Shown here in pieces: positions 9,526 through 16,018 of a DNA stretch of 64,000 nt (positions within the stretch are counted from its first letter, which is position 1; every line of letters starts with the position of its first letter). Source of the stretch: an uncultured Clostridia bacterium (GTDB lineage Bacteria; Bacillota; Clostridia; Christensenellales; Aristaeellaceae); assembly GCA_934636105.1 (NCBI GenBank), contig CAKTZR010000001.1, forward strand, positions 266,354 through 330,353, read 5' to 3'. The notes beneath the pieces are model-generated. The model did no database searches and was not told the origin of the DNA. It saw nothing but the letters and a program-made list of their open reading frames with translations. The position numbers were made by a program, and so were the translations under genes.

Positions 9526-10001
9526 TCCGCGTGGGCGTGTTCTCCGACAGCCACGGAGATCGTGACGCTTTGGAAGGGCTGCTTGAAAAGATGGGGCATA
9601 TTGATGCGGCGTGTTTTCTGGGTGATATTGCGTCCGATGCGATGTTTTTGCGGGACAAACTGGAAAAAATGCCGCATCAGCCTGTTTTGTACGCTGTGAG
9701 GGGAAACAACGATCTGGCTTCCATGCTGCCCGATCAGCTTTTGATTGAATTGGGCGGACACAAAATCTGGATGGAGCATGGACATCTGTTTCCAAGCTTA
9801 ATGACGCTTGCGTATCGCGCCAAAGACAATGGCGCTGATATCGCATTGTTCGGGCATACGCATGAACCGCATTGTGAATATGCCTATGGCGTTTTGCTGC
9901 TCAATCCGGGTTCGGCCGGGAACCGATGCAGGGGAGGAGCAGCGCGCGCCAGCCTGCTTTTGCTCGACGGAGAAAAGGTTCGCGTAGAAGATGTCCTCTA
10001 A
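9522..10001 (+). CDS. YfcE/MJ0936-type metallophosphoesterase
   Basis: 159-residue calcineurin-like phosphodiesterase. Metal-binding motifs are DSHGD near the N terminus, GDI (about 27), GNND (about 66), GHTH (about 112) and NPGSAG. The family hydrolyses phosphodiesters in vitro; the natural substrate is not settled. It overlaps rdgB by four bases, matching the Bacillus rdgB-ysnB pairing. Confidence 0.88.
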   Translation: MIRVGVFSDSHGDRDALEGLLEKMGHIDAACFLGDIASDAMFLRDKLEKMPHQPVLYAVRGNNDLASMLPDQLLIELGGHKIWMEHGHLFPSLMTLAYRAKDNGADIALFGHTHEPHCEYAYGVLLLNPGSAGNRCRGGAARASLLLLDGEKVRVEDVL

Positions 10002-10084
10002 GATAGAAAAAGTAAGCAATACATGATTTTTTCGAGTCAGGATAAAAAGTTGACCGAAAATTCAAAAAAATGTCAAAAAACCTC

Positions 10085-10113
10085 TTGACAAAACCCGTCC
10101 GAATCTGTATAAT
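10085..10113 (+). promoter_or_regulatory. Consensus promoter of the tRNA operon
   Basis: TTGACA (10085-10090), 17-base spacer, TATAAT (10108-10113), about 50 bases before the first tRNA. A perfect sigma-A promoter, as expected for a stable RNA operon. Confidence 0.85.
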
Positions 10114-10162
10114 TAGTTCTCGTCAGCGGGAACGCCGCAGCGTCAGAGGAACAGCGAAGCCT

Positions 10163-10239
10163 GCGCCTGTAGCTCAGTCGGATAGAGCAACGGCCTTCTA
10201 AGCCGTGGGCCGTGGGTTCGAATCCCTCCAGGCGCGCCA
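10163..10239 (+). tRNA. tRNA-Arg (anticodon TCT)
   Basis: Acceptor GCGCCTG/CAGGCGC, anticodon loop CTTCTAA in an ACGGC/GCCGT stem, GGTTCGAATCC T arm, encoded CCA. First of eight tRNAs. Confidence 0.95.
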
Positions 10240-10244
10240 TCGTG

Positions 10245-10321
10245 GTGGGTATAGCTCAGTTGGTTAGAGTGCCAGGTTGTGGCCCTGGAGGTCGTGGGTT
10301 CGAGCCCCACTACTCACCCCA
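10245..10321 (+). tRNA. tRNA-His (anticodon GTG)
   Basis: Acceptor GTGGGTA/TACTCAC, anticodon loop TTGTGGC in a CCAGG/CCTGG stem, C discriminator with the expected G at -1 (10244), encoded CCA. Confidence 0.95.
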
Positions 10322-10349
10322 CTTTTTTCTGCTGTTCATGCAGGGACGT

Positions 10350-10425
10350 TGGGGTGTCGCCAAGCGGCAAGGCACGGGACTTTGACTCCCGCATTCGCAA
10401 GGTTCGAATCCTGCCACCCCAGCCA
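10350..10425 (+). tRNA. tRNA-Gln (anticodon TTG)
   Basis: Acceptor TGGGGTG/CACCCCA, loop CTTTGAC in a CGGGA/TCCCG stem, encoded CCA. Confidence 0.95.
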
Positions 10426-10429
10426 TTTT

Positions 10430-10505
10430 GATCCATTAGCTCAGCTGGTAGAGCACCTGACTTTTAATCAGGGTGCCTGGGGTTCGAATCCCCAATGGGT
10501 CACCA
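10430..10505 (+). tRNA. tRNA-Lys (anticodon TTT)
   Basis: Acceptor GATCCAT/ATGGGTC, loop CTTTTAA in a CCTGA/TCAGG stem, encoded CCA. Confidence 0.95.
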
Positions 10506-10515
10506 TTTGGGGTGT

Positions 10516-10598
10516 GCGGGTGTGGCGGAATGGCAGACGCGGCAGATTTAGGATCTGTTGCCTAAGGCGTATGAGTTCGAGTCTCTTCACCCGCACCA
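10516..10598 (+). tRNA. tRNA-Leu (anticodon TAG)
   Basis: Acceptor GCGGGTG/CACCCGC, loop TTTAGGA, class II variable arm, encoded CCA; 83 bases. Confidence 0.93.
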
Positions 10599-10602
10599 TT
10601 AT

Positions 10603-10677
10603 GCGGTAGTAGCTCAGTGGTAGAGTGCCACCTTGCCAAGGTGGATGTCGCGAGTCCGAATCTCGTCTACCGCTCCA
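10603..10677 (+). tRNA. tRNA-Gly (anticodon GCC)
   Basis: Acceptor GCGGTAG/CTACCGC, loop TTGCCAA in a CCACC/GGTGG stem, encoded CCA. Confidence 0.95.
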
Positions 10678-10681
10678 CTGT

Positions 10682-10755
10682 GCGGGTGTAGCTCAATGGT
10701 AGAGTTCCAGCCTTCCAAGCTGGCTACGTGGGTTCGATTCCCATCACCCGCTCCA
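10682..10755 (+). tRNA. tRNA-Gly (anticodon TCC)
   Basis: Acceptor GCGGGTG/CACCCGC, loop CTTCCAA in a CCAGC/GCTGG stem, encoded CCA. Confidence 0.95.
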
Positions 10756-10759
10756 AAAC

Positions 10760-10835
10760 GCACCTTTAGCTCAGTTGGTAGAGCACCTGACTCTTAATCA
10801 GGGTGCCCAGGGTTCGAGCCCCTGAAGGTGCACCA
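10760..10835 (+). tRNA. tRNA-Lys (anticodon CTT), integration target
   Basis: Acceptor GCACCTT/AAGGTGC, loop CTCTTAA in a CCTGA/TCAGG stem, encoded CCA. Its last 50 bases (10786-10835) are repeated exactly at 14892-14941, marking it as the attachment target of the element that follows. The tRNA gene remains whole. Confidence 0.96.
10786..10835 (+). repeat. attL: 50-bp direct repeat inside tRNA-Lys(CTT)
   Basis: Identical to 14892-14941. It covers the anticodon arm to the CCA end, the usual target for tyrosine recombinases. The bases just outside differ at both ends (A versus T before, G versus C after), so the repeat is exactly 50 bp. Confidence 0.95.
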
Positions 10836-10850
10836 GTCCATTTTGCCAAA

Positions 10851-10887
10851 CCTCGTCGATGTTCCAGCATCGGCGGGGTCTTTTTTT
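10851..10887 (+). terminator. Terminator of the tRNA operon, carried by the element
   Basis: 11-bp stem CCTCGTCGATG/CATCGGCGGGG with a TTCCAG loop and seven T. It lies just inside the element, so the inserted DNA supplies a new end for the tRNA transcript. Confidence 0.85.
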
Positions 10888-10902
10888 ATCTCCGTCGCTT
10901 TG

Positions 10903-11133
10903 TCAGTACAGAAAATAGCCCCCGTCCTCCTTTCCGTCGGTCTCATCCTCAAAGCTGTCCATGAATCGTTCCAGCGATTCACAAACCGCCTCCGTGGTGG
11001 TGTAGCCATGTTCATGGCAGAAGCCTTTCAAGCGCTCGTAAAGCTCATTCGGCAGCCGCGCGCCAATCGAACGCGTGTTCGCAGTCTGGATTGGCCATGT
11101 GCGCGGGGTCTTGTGGCGATCGACATAGGTCAT
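10903..11133 (-). CDS. Ribbon-helix-helix (CopG/Arc-type) regulator
   Basis: 76-residue protein. The segment SIGARLPNELYERLKGFC then TTTEAVCESLERFM has the strand-helix-helix pattern of ribbon-helix-helix DNA-binding proteins, with an acidic tail (DSFEDETDGKEDGG). The ATG at 11133 lies 8 bases after AAGGAG; a GTG at 11142 sits on the site and is less likely. Three GTTCAACAC repeats around its promoter suggest autoregulation. It may control copy number or excision, but no partner toxin gene is visible beside it. Confidence 0.65.
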   Translation of the reverse strand: MTYVDRHKTPRTWPIQTANTRSIGARLPNELYERLKGFCHEHGYTTTEAVCESLERFMDSFEDETDGKEDGGYFLY

Positions 11134-11198
11134 GTTCAACACTCCTTCCGTGGTAGTTCAACACCACAGCACGAGTATAGCACAAGGTTCAACACCAC
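11134..11198. repeat. Three GTTCAACAC(CAC) direct repeats, candidate operator
   Basis: GTTCAACAC at 11134-11142 and GTTCAACACCAC at 11156-11167 and 11187-11198. They surround and overlap the promoter of the ribbon-helix-helix gene. Short direct repeats are the usual operator form for this protein family. Confidence 0.7.
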
Positions 11199-11202
11199 GC
11201 AA
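11174..11202 (-). promoter_or_regulatory. Promoter of the ribbon-helix-helix gene
   Basis: Minus strand TTGCGT (11202-11197), 17-base spacer, TGC-extended TATACT (11179-11174). The spacer contains one of the GTTCAACACCAC repeats. Confidence 0.7.
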
Positions 11203-12248
11203 CCCCCAAATTCGCGTTTTTTCGCCCTTCTGGGCGTTTTTTTGTATCAAGCGGCCAATCATCCCACCGCAGCGCGAAAAAATCCGTCAGACGGCCAAAG
11301 AACCGCCGTCAGGCCATCCCGAGCGCCTGCGTGAGCGGTGAGCGACCGCCCGCGCCCCCTTGCCGCCGTAAACAGCCGCCAACGCCGCGCCAGCCCTGGC
11401 GCAGATCCAGCCGCCGCCGCAAGCGCTCGGGCGCTGATCCGTTCCGTCGCTGGCTTGCACGTCTAAGCGCCCGGCGCTCGTCGCCGTCGGTGCAAGGCTT
11501 GGGGCAGGCGCGGCTCTTGTCGGCTGAGCGGCGGCAGATGGGCGCGAGCTGGTGAGCCGTCCTGATGGTGATCGGCGCTAAACAGGCTAACCGGGCGCTT
11601 TACCGCAACTCGAAAACATGCCGCGGCCTTTTAAGCCGCTCGTGTGCAGAGGGTAGCGGCCCCACCCAAACCCGTGCGGCGTTGGCGCTCGTCCGTTTCG
11701 GGCTGGCGCGCGGCCTCCAGCGCTGGCCGTCTCTCTTCGGTGTGCGCAGCTTCCCCCGGTCTACTGGCTTTTCACGCTCTGCTCCAAGCTGGCGGGGCGC
11801 GCTGCTGGCTCGTATACGGGGCTATTGCTGTTCTTTGTCTCTTTGCGCTTGTCTCCGTGCCGGTTCCCCCGCGCCTGGGTGCGTTCATGCTGCTGGGGCT
11901 GGGCGCGGGGGCATCCGTCCCGGTGTTCCCGCTGCTCTCGTGCCTTTTCCCGGCGCGTTCTCGTGCGCCGCTGCTCGGGCGCGGGGCGCTGCCGCCTTCG
12001 TTCCTCCGGGCGGCGGGGTGGGCCCCTCCTCCTCCCGAAAAGGTTTCCGGGGCAACGATGCAGTAAAAGGCGGGACGCGCCCCACAGCCCCTCCGGCGGA
12101 TGCGCCCGATGATACGGCCAGCGCCCCGCCAACAGGGCTACCGGCCACAGATCGCCGCCGAGGGCGGCGATTAAGCCCGAATCCCGGCGCATAGGCCGTA
12201 GGGGGGTGGTTTCACCCGCGCCATGCCTTGCACACAAAAATTTGTGTG
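11203..12248. other. GC-rich stretch of about 1 kb without a convincing gene
   Basis: Strikingly richer in G and C than its surroundings. It begins with a plus-strand terminator hairpin (11223-11243). Many long open frames occur on both strands because stop codons are rare at this composition, but none has a ribosome-binding site plus protein-like sequence. The least implausible is a plus-strand frame at 11644-12066 with about 55 hydrophobic residues (LVYGAIAVLCLFALV and following), from a GTG with no ribosome-binding site. It could hold an origin, a structured RNA or decayed genes. Confidence 0.5.
11223..11243 (+). terminator. Terminator inside the element
   Basis: CGCCC-TTCT-GGGCG stem-loop followed by seven T, plus strand. 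It would stop read-through from the tRNA operon. Confidence 0.75.
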
Positions 12249-12280
12249 CAAAAAGCCCCGCTTTGATCTCCAAAGCGGGG
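12249..12280 (-). terminator. Terminator of the element's minus-strand operon
   Basis: Minus strand CCCCGCTTTG, loop, CAAAGCGGGG then CTTTTTG. It starts at the base after the TAA of the Cys-rich ORF. A second TTGCACACAAA inverted repeat follows directly. Confidence 0.85.
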
Positions 12281-12448
12281 TTATGCGCCGCGATCGGCGC
12301 GGTAAGCGTCACAGTGGCCACCGCTGGCCACGAAATAGAGATACGCCCGCCAGCAGGCCACACAGGTACCATCAAGCTCACCTTCACAGGCCATCGAGCA
12401 GCGATAAAACCGCCGATCCGGCGGGCAGGCGTCGTCTAAAATCAGCAT
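12281..12448 (-). CDS. Small Cys-rich protein, probable zinc binder
   Basis: About 55 residues if begun at the ATG at 12448; an in-frame ATG at 12514 overlapping the Lar-like gene is also possible. Cysteines fall in two groups (DDACPP...RCSMACEGE and GTCVACWRAYL), the CxxCW plus hydrophobic helix pattern of many small phage and plasmid zinc-ribbon proteins. Its TAA abuts the operon terminator, which supports a real gene, but no good ribosome-binding site is seen. Function unknown. Confidence 0.4.
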   Translation of the reverse strand: MLILDDACPPDRRFYRCSMACEGELDGTCVACWRAYLYFVASGGHCDAYRADRGA

Positions 12449-12491
12449 CGAGCAGGTGAGCAGCGAAGGCAGCGGCGCGGCCTCGCCCCGA

Positions 12492-12719
12492 TCATGTGCG
12501 GCGATTCCAGTCATCAAGCGCCCCGTGCCGGATATCGGCCACCGTCTGCCCGTGAGCCAACCCGCTGAGGTGAACCCCGGTGATGCGCAGCTTGGTGCGC
12601 AAGCCGCAGCCGTCACATACACAGTAAGCCGCCATCAAACTCTGCTCGTAGTCGCGCACGAAAAGCCGTGCATGCCCGCCGCACATGGGGCAGGGCAAAA
12701 ACGCTCCCTCTGCTGCCAT
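12492..12719 (-). CDS. Lar-like restriction-alleviation zinc protein
   Basis: 75-residue protein with the Lar layout: LPCPMCGGHARLFVRD at the N terminus, a central VCDGCGLRT, and a C-terminal DDWNRR. The four cysteines form two CxxC pairs suited to one zinc. Lar proteins of Rac and other prophages modulate type I restriction-modification; in small mobile elements their role is mostly unproven. The ATG at 12719 follows AGGAGGTGGAGAC. It is the middle gene of a three-gene minus-strand set with the XRE regulator. Confidence 0.65.
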   Translation of the reverse strand: MAAEGAFLPCPMCGGHARLFVRDYEQSLMAAYCVCDGCGLRTKLRITGVHLSGLAHGQTVADIRHGALDDWNRRT

Positions 12720-12793
12720 GTCTCCACCTCCTGCCCGGTGAGGTCTATTGACCACCACTGACCATTATAGCCCATCAAGAACCAAAAAGCAAG

Positions 12794-13075
12794 TCAAAGC
12801 ATTCGGCGGTCAGGCCCTCCAACCAGCCAATCCAGCGCGGCCGCGGGATCCACCCGCGCCGCGTCCGCGACGGCCGCGAGCTGGGCAACGTCCGGCAGCG
12901 CGCCCCGCGCCGGATCCTCCCAGGCTTGCCACGTCGAGCGGGCTACCCCCGCGATGCGTGCCGCCTGCGCCTGACTCATGTTGGCCAGCTTTCGCCAGTG
13001 CCTCAAACGGCTCTTAATAACCTCGCGGTAGTCGCCGACCGAGCGGCGGCTGAAAAGTGGTCTTGTCGTGTACAT
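12794..13075 (-). CDS. XRE-family helix-turn-helix regulator
   Basis: 93-residue protein with an HTH_3 domain at about residues 20-80 (RHWRKLANMSQAQAARIAGV, then RSTWQAWEDPARGALPDVAQL). The ATG follows AAGGAGGGAGACAC. The protein is short, with almost nothing beyond the DNA-binding domain, like phage and plasmid repressors. It is the first gene of the minus-strand set and may repress itself or the rep/int pair. Confidence 0.8.
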   Translation of the reverse strand: MYTTRPLFSRRSVGDYREVIKSRLRHWRKLANMSQAQAARIAGVARSTWQAWEDPARGALPDVAQLAAVADAARVDPAAALDWLVGGPDRRML

Positions 13076-13409
13076 GTGTCTCCCTCCTTGGCCAGTGGTA
13101 AAAAATCACCGCAGAAAATCCTGCCGACACCCGCGGGGGCGGGAAATCGGCCTTTCTGCCGGTTTTTCGGGCGCTTTCGGACGCTCAGACCAGCATAGCA
13201 GAAAAGCCGAACCTTGTCGATAGGGCGCGAAAAAACGCGCCTTTGTTCGCCGATCAGCGCCGCAACCCATTCCTTCACCGCTCTGTAACCCCTCAGTCCC
13301 CGCGCGTGCGCGCGCGCCCGCGTGTAGCAAGCTTGCATATATAAGCCTACCAGCGGTATAAAGAAACCTTGTAATAATGCTTATAAGAAAGCTTTATAAG
13401 TATACTAGG
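13076..13409. other. Leader region with AT-rich stretch next to the iterons
   Basis: No convincing gene. The right part (about 13332-13409) is abruptly A+T-rich, with TATATAAG, CTTATAAG and TTTATAAG motifs, beside the iteron-like repeats. This is the arrangement of an origin with an unwinding element, and it could also hold the promoter of the xre operon. An open frame on the minus strand (to 13338) overlaps the xre gene and has no protein-like features. Confidence 0.45.
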
Positions 13410-13508
13410 CGGAAAATCTTTCCGCACCGGTTCGGAAAATCTTTCCGCGCCGACCGGAAAATATTTCCGTACCGCCCGGAAAATTTTTCCGCACGGAAGA
13501 TTTTTCCG
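13410..13508. repeat. Five iteron-like 15-bp repeats
   Basis: CGGAAAATCTTTCCG at 13410 and 13433, CGGAAAATATTTCCG at 13455, CGGAAAATTTTTCCG at 13477, CGGAAGATTTTTCCG at 13494. Each is a near-palindrome. Starts are 23, 22, 22 and 17 bases apart, so most face the same side of the helix. They lie immediately 3' of the RepA_N-like gene and beside an A+T-rich stretch, as in iteron origins. Confidence 0.85.
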
Positions 13509-13519
13509 TTTGTATTTCC

Positions 13520-13972
13520 TTAACCCTTGCGGCCTGCTAAAATAGCCTTGTATTCTTTCAACCGCTCTTCCCGCACGAAATACTCATAGACCACGGGAGG
13601 GAAGAAAAAGCGCAGCGCGCCGTTATAGCCCTCGCGCTTGGTTTCAATCACCCCGGCGCGGCGAAGATCTTCCAGACACCGCCGAACCGTGCGGTCTGTG
13701 CAGCCCATTTCGCGCGCAAGGTCGCCTTGTGTGTAGATGCAAAACACATAGGCCAGACTAATCATGCTCGTGTCGTACCTCGTGCGGAGGCGGCCAGGAA
13801 AAGCGTCGCAAACACGCACTTCACGAATCTCTGAAAATCGGGTGCTACCTTCTTCGCTCTTCTGTTCCGAGAGCTGATAGCGGTTGTACAGCAGCCCGAA
13901 GCAATACCGAGCCATTACGTCAAGGTCTTTGAAAGGCCCTTCCGCGCTGGGTATCATGTTCCATTTTGCCAT
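13520..13972 (-). CDS. RepA_N-like replication initiator
   Basis: 150-residue protein resembling the N-terminal domain of RepA_N plasmid initiators (Firmicutes plasmids). The segment FKDLDVMARYCFGLLYNRY, then VFCIYTQGDLAREMGCTDRT and RAGVIETKREG, matches the winged-helix pattern of that domain. The ATG at 13972 is the first methionine; a TTG 54 bases upstream would overlap the integrase. No strong ribosome-binding site is visible. The C-terminal domain of full RepA_N initiators is absent, so it could also be a transcription regulator. The adjoining repeats favour replication. Confidence 0.65.
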   Translation of the reverse strand: MAKWNMIPSAEGPFKDLDVMARYCFGLLYNRYQLSEQKSEEGSTRFSEIREVRVCDAFPGRLRTRYDTSMISLAYVFCIYTQGDLAREMGCTDRTVRRCLEDLRRAGVIETKREGYNGALRFFFPPVVYEYFVREERLKEYKAILAGRKG

Positions 13973-14014
13973 AGTGGATTGGGGGAGAATCTGCAAAAAC
14001 AAAGGGGAAAAGGC

Positions 14015-14872
14015 ATGAATTTTCAAGACTGGTTCGACCTGTATCTATCCACCTACAAGCGGGATATCAAACCCCGCACCCGTGAGGAGTACGTCCGGCA
14101 GTATCGCGTCTACATCGCGCCCATCATCAGCGCGCAGCCGCTAGAGGCTGTTACGCCAGAGGACTGTCAAGCCATCATCAACGCCGCAGCGGCCAAAGGT
14201 GAGCGCATTTCTCAGGCGGTTTTCGCGCTTCTGCGCGCCACGTTCCGGCGCACCGTGCGCTCCCGTCGGCTTCTCTGGTCACCAATGGACGCGGTAGACC
14301 GCCCGAAGCACCGACCGGAAGCCGGCAGCGCTCTAAGCAAATCCGACTATCTGGCCGCCGTCCCGGAGATTTCCGACGATCTGGCTTTGTCTCTGGCTCT
14401 TTTCGCCGGTCTGCGCCGCGCCGAAATAACCGGGCTGAGGTGGGGAGACGTTGACCTCGTGGCCGATGTGCTCCATGTGCGCCGCATCCGTCACCGTGTC
14501 GGCGGTGAGCTCGTCGCAGCGTCTCCGAAGTCCGCCGCAGGTGTGCGCGATATCCCAATCGCGCCCGAGCTGCTCCCGACCTTGCGCCATTTCTACCGGC
14601 TCACGCCGTCGGCCTACTGCGTCGATGTTGCGCCCGAAGCTCTTGACCGCCGCTGGTCACGCATGCAAGACAGCCTGTCCCTGTCCCGGCGCTACCGTCT
14701 GCACGATCTCCGGCACACATACGTCACCCGCGCGATTCTGGCCGGAATCAACCCCCGCGTGGTGCAATATCTGGCGGGGCATAGCAGCCTAGAGCTGACG
14801 CTCCAAGTGTACAGCCACATCACCGTTGAAACCGCACAAGCCGAAATTCGTCGCGTCGCGTTGCTTCATTGA
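14015..14872 (+). CDS. int: Tyrosine recombinase (element integrase)
   Basis: 285-residue phage-type integrase. An N-terminal SAM-like core-binding domain (about 1-90) is followed by the catalytic domain with Arg134 (AGLRRAE), Lys172, His230 and Arg233 (HDLRH), His256 (AGHSS) and the nucleophile Tyr266 (VYSHI). All catalytic residues are present. It lacks the arm-binding AP2-like domain of longer integrases. The start at 14015 follows AAAGGGGAAAAGGC. It is divergent from the RepA_N-like gene and ends 19 bases before attR, the usual position for an integrase specific to that tRNA site. Confidence 0.92.
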   Translation: MNFQDWFDLYLSTYKRDIKPRTREEYVRQYRVYIAPIISAQPLEAVTPEDCQAIINAAAAKGERISQAVFALLRATFRRTVRSRRLLWSPMDAVDRPKHRPEAGSALSKSDYLAAVPEISDDLALSLALFAGLRRAEITGLRWGDVDLVADVLHVRRIRHRVGGELVAASPKSAAGVRDIPIAPELLPTLRHFYRLTPSAYCVDVAPEALDRRWSRMQDSLSLSRRYRLHDLRHTYVTRAILAGINPRVVQYLAGHSSLELTLQVYSHITVETAQAEIRRVALLH

Positions 14873-14891
14873 CGGGCGCTTTTTCGGGCTT

Positions 14892-14941
14892 CCTGACTCT
14901 TAATCAGGGTGCCCAGGGTTCGAGCCCCTGAAGGTGCACCA
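14892..14941 (+). repeat. attR: second copy of the 50-bp tRNA-Lys repeat
   Basis: Exact copy of 10786-10835, lacking the 5' part of the tRNA gene, so it is not a functional tRNA. Confidence 0.95.
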
Positions 14942-14950
14942 CGTTTTGAA

Positions 14951-14977
14951 CCGAAGTCGTTTGGCTTCGGTTTTTTC
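14951..14977 (+). terminator. Original tRNA operon terminator, now separated
   Basis: CCGAAG...CTTCGG with six T, 9 bases past attR. It would have ended the tRNA transcript before the element entered. Confidence 0.7.
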
Positions 14978-15089
14978 TTTAGATTATGTAAAAACTCCGG
15001 ATACTGTTTTTCTGAACTGCTCTCCGTCAAGAGGACAATGAAATAATAAAGAGATTTTTCACGGTCAGCACTTCGGCGCTGGCCGCTTT

Positions 15090-16018
15090 TTATGCTGCAA
15101 GGTAAAACTGCTCGTGCTTTTCCATCGGAGTGAGAACGCCTAGGCCGCGCTGCAATCGTTCGGTATTGTAGTAGGTGATGTATTCTTCAATCATCTTTAC
15201 AAGACTCTCGCAGTCAGTAAACCGTTTGCCATAATACCGTTCTCGTTTGAGAATACCACAGAAGCCCTCCATAGGCCCGTTGTCAATACAATGAGCCACC
15301 CTGGACATACTCTGCGTCATACCAGCTTGCTCCAATTTCGCATGAAACGTACGGTTTGTATACTGGAACCCTCGATCACTGTGAAACAAGGGATGTGCAT
15401 CTGGATTGGCAGTTACAGCCGCATCAAAGGTGTCGTATACCAACGGATTATCATTGCAGTTCAGAATCGCATAAGAGACTACTCTTCTGTCGTACAGATC
15501 AAGAATGACGCTGAAATAAACCTTATGTACTTCAGTTCCCTCGTACCATTTGAACTCCGTTACATCCGTCAACCACTTCTCGTTTGGTTTGTCGGCATGA
15601 AACGATCGGTTGAGGATATTCTCTGCCACATATTGAGGATTAGCTGCATTCCTTGTACAACCTTTGTTTGCGTATTTTATGGTAGACTTGATGTCTTTGA
15701 TGCGGCAGATTCTCAGCATCCGCTTATCACTGATGCGAATATCATGATACCGTTCCAGCTCATCCCTGATCCGACGGTAGCCCTTATCCGAACTTTCAGT
15801 GTGGATTTTCTCAGCAATCTCTCCAATTCGGTCGTTTTCCTGCTGTCTGCGGGACTTTTTACCCGAAAGCCAGCGATAATAGGCGTTTCTGGATATGTGC
15901 AGGATGTCACAACACGGTTCGACGGGATATCCATATTCCTCGTGGCAATCCCGAACGGCGATGTATTCCCGAACCTGTCTTACTTCCGAAAAGCATCTCT
16001 CCTCTCCAACTCGTCCAG
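15090..16018 (-). CDS. IS3-family transposase OrfB (frameshifted part of OrfAB)
   Basis: Integrase-core transposase read in the -1 frame after OrfA; the open frame starts at the slip site and has no ATG until 15719. The N-terminal part (about 15720-15960) carries the HTH_21-like region (EEYGYPVEPCCDILHISRN). The DDE catalytic triad is complete: LTDVTEF, FHSDRGFQYT, and IDNGPMEGFCGILKRE with the final Glu. It ends with QRGLGVLTPMEKHEQF, typical of the family. The element looks able to transpose. Confidence 0.85.

Larger units (their letters stand above)
10836..14941. mobile_element. 4.1-kb integrated element in tRNA-Lys(CTT)
   Basis: Bounded by the 50-bp tRNA repeat. From left to right: a replacement tRNA terminator, a ribbon-helix-helix gene with operator repeats (minus), about 1 kb of GC-rich sequence without convincing genes, a minus-strand set xre - Lar-like - Cys-rich ORF ending in a terminator, iteron-like repeats, a RepA_N-like gene (minus) and a tyrosine integrase (plus) next to attR. 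No relaxase, coupling protein, capsid or packaging gene is visible. Best described as a small integrated replicon or satellite-type island; its mode of spread is unknown. Confidence 0.88.

Noticed and set aside
11644..12066. Plus-strand open frame with a hydrophobic stretch inside the element
   Set aside because: No ribosome-binding site, GTG start only, and several equally long frames overlap it on both strands because the DNA is GC-rich. Kept as part of the unassigned stretch.
11761..12387. Long minus-strand open frame of 208 codons in the element
   Set aside because: It runs through the strong terminator at 12249-12280 and its product is Arg/Pro-rich low-complexity sequence, a shadow of composition.
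13003..13338. Minus-strand frame of 111 codons upstream of xre
   Set aside because: Overlaps the well-supported xre gene and its ribosome-binding site, with no protein-like pattern.
13410..13508. CRISPR array
   Set aside because: Repeats are 15 bp with 2-8 base gaps, far too short for spacers, and no cas genes are present. Better read as iterons.
14892..14941. Ninth tRNA gene
   Set aside because: Only the 3' two-thirds of tRNA-Lys(CTT) is present; the D arm and 5' acceptor strand are missing. It is the attR copy.
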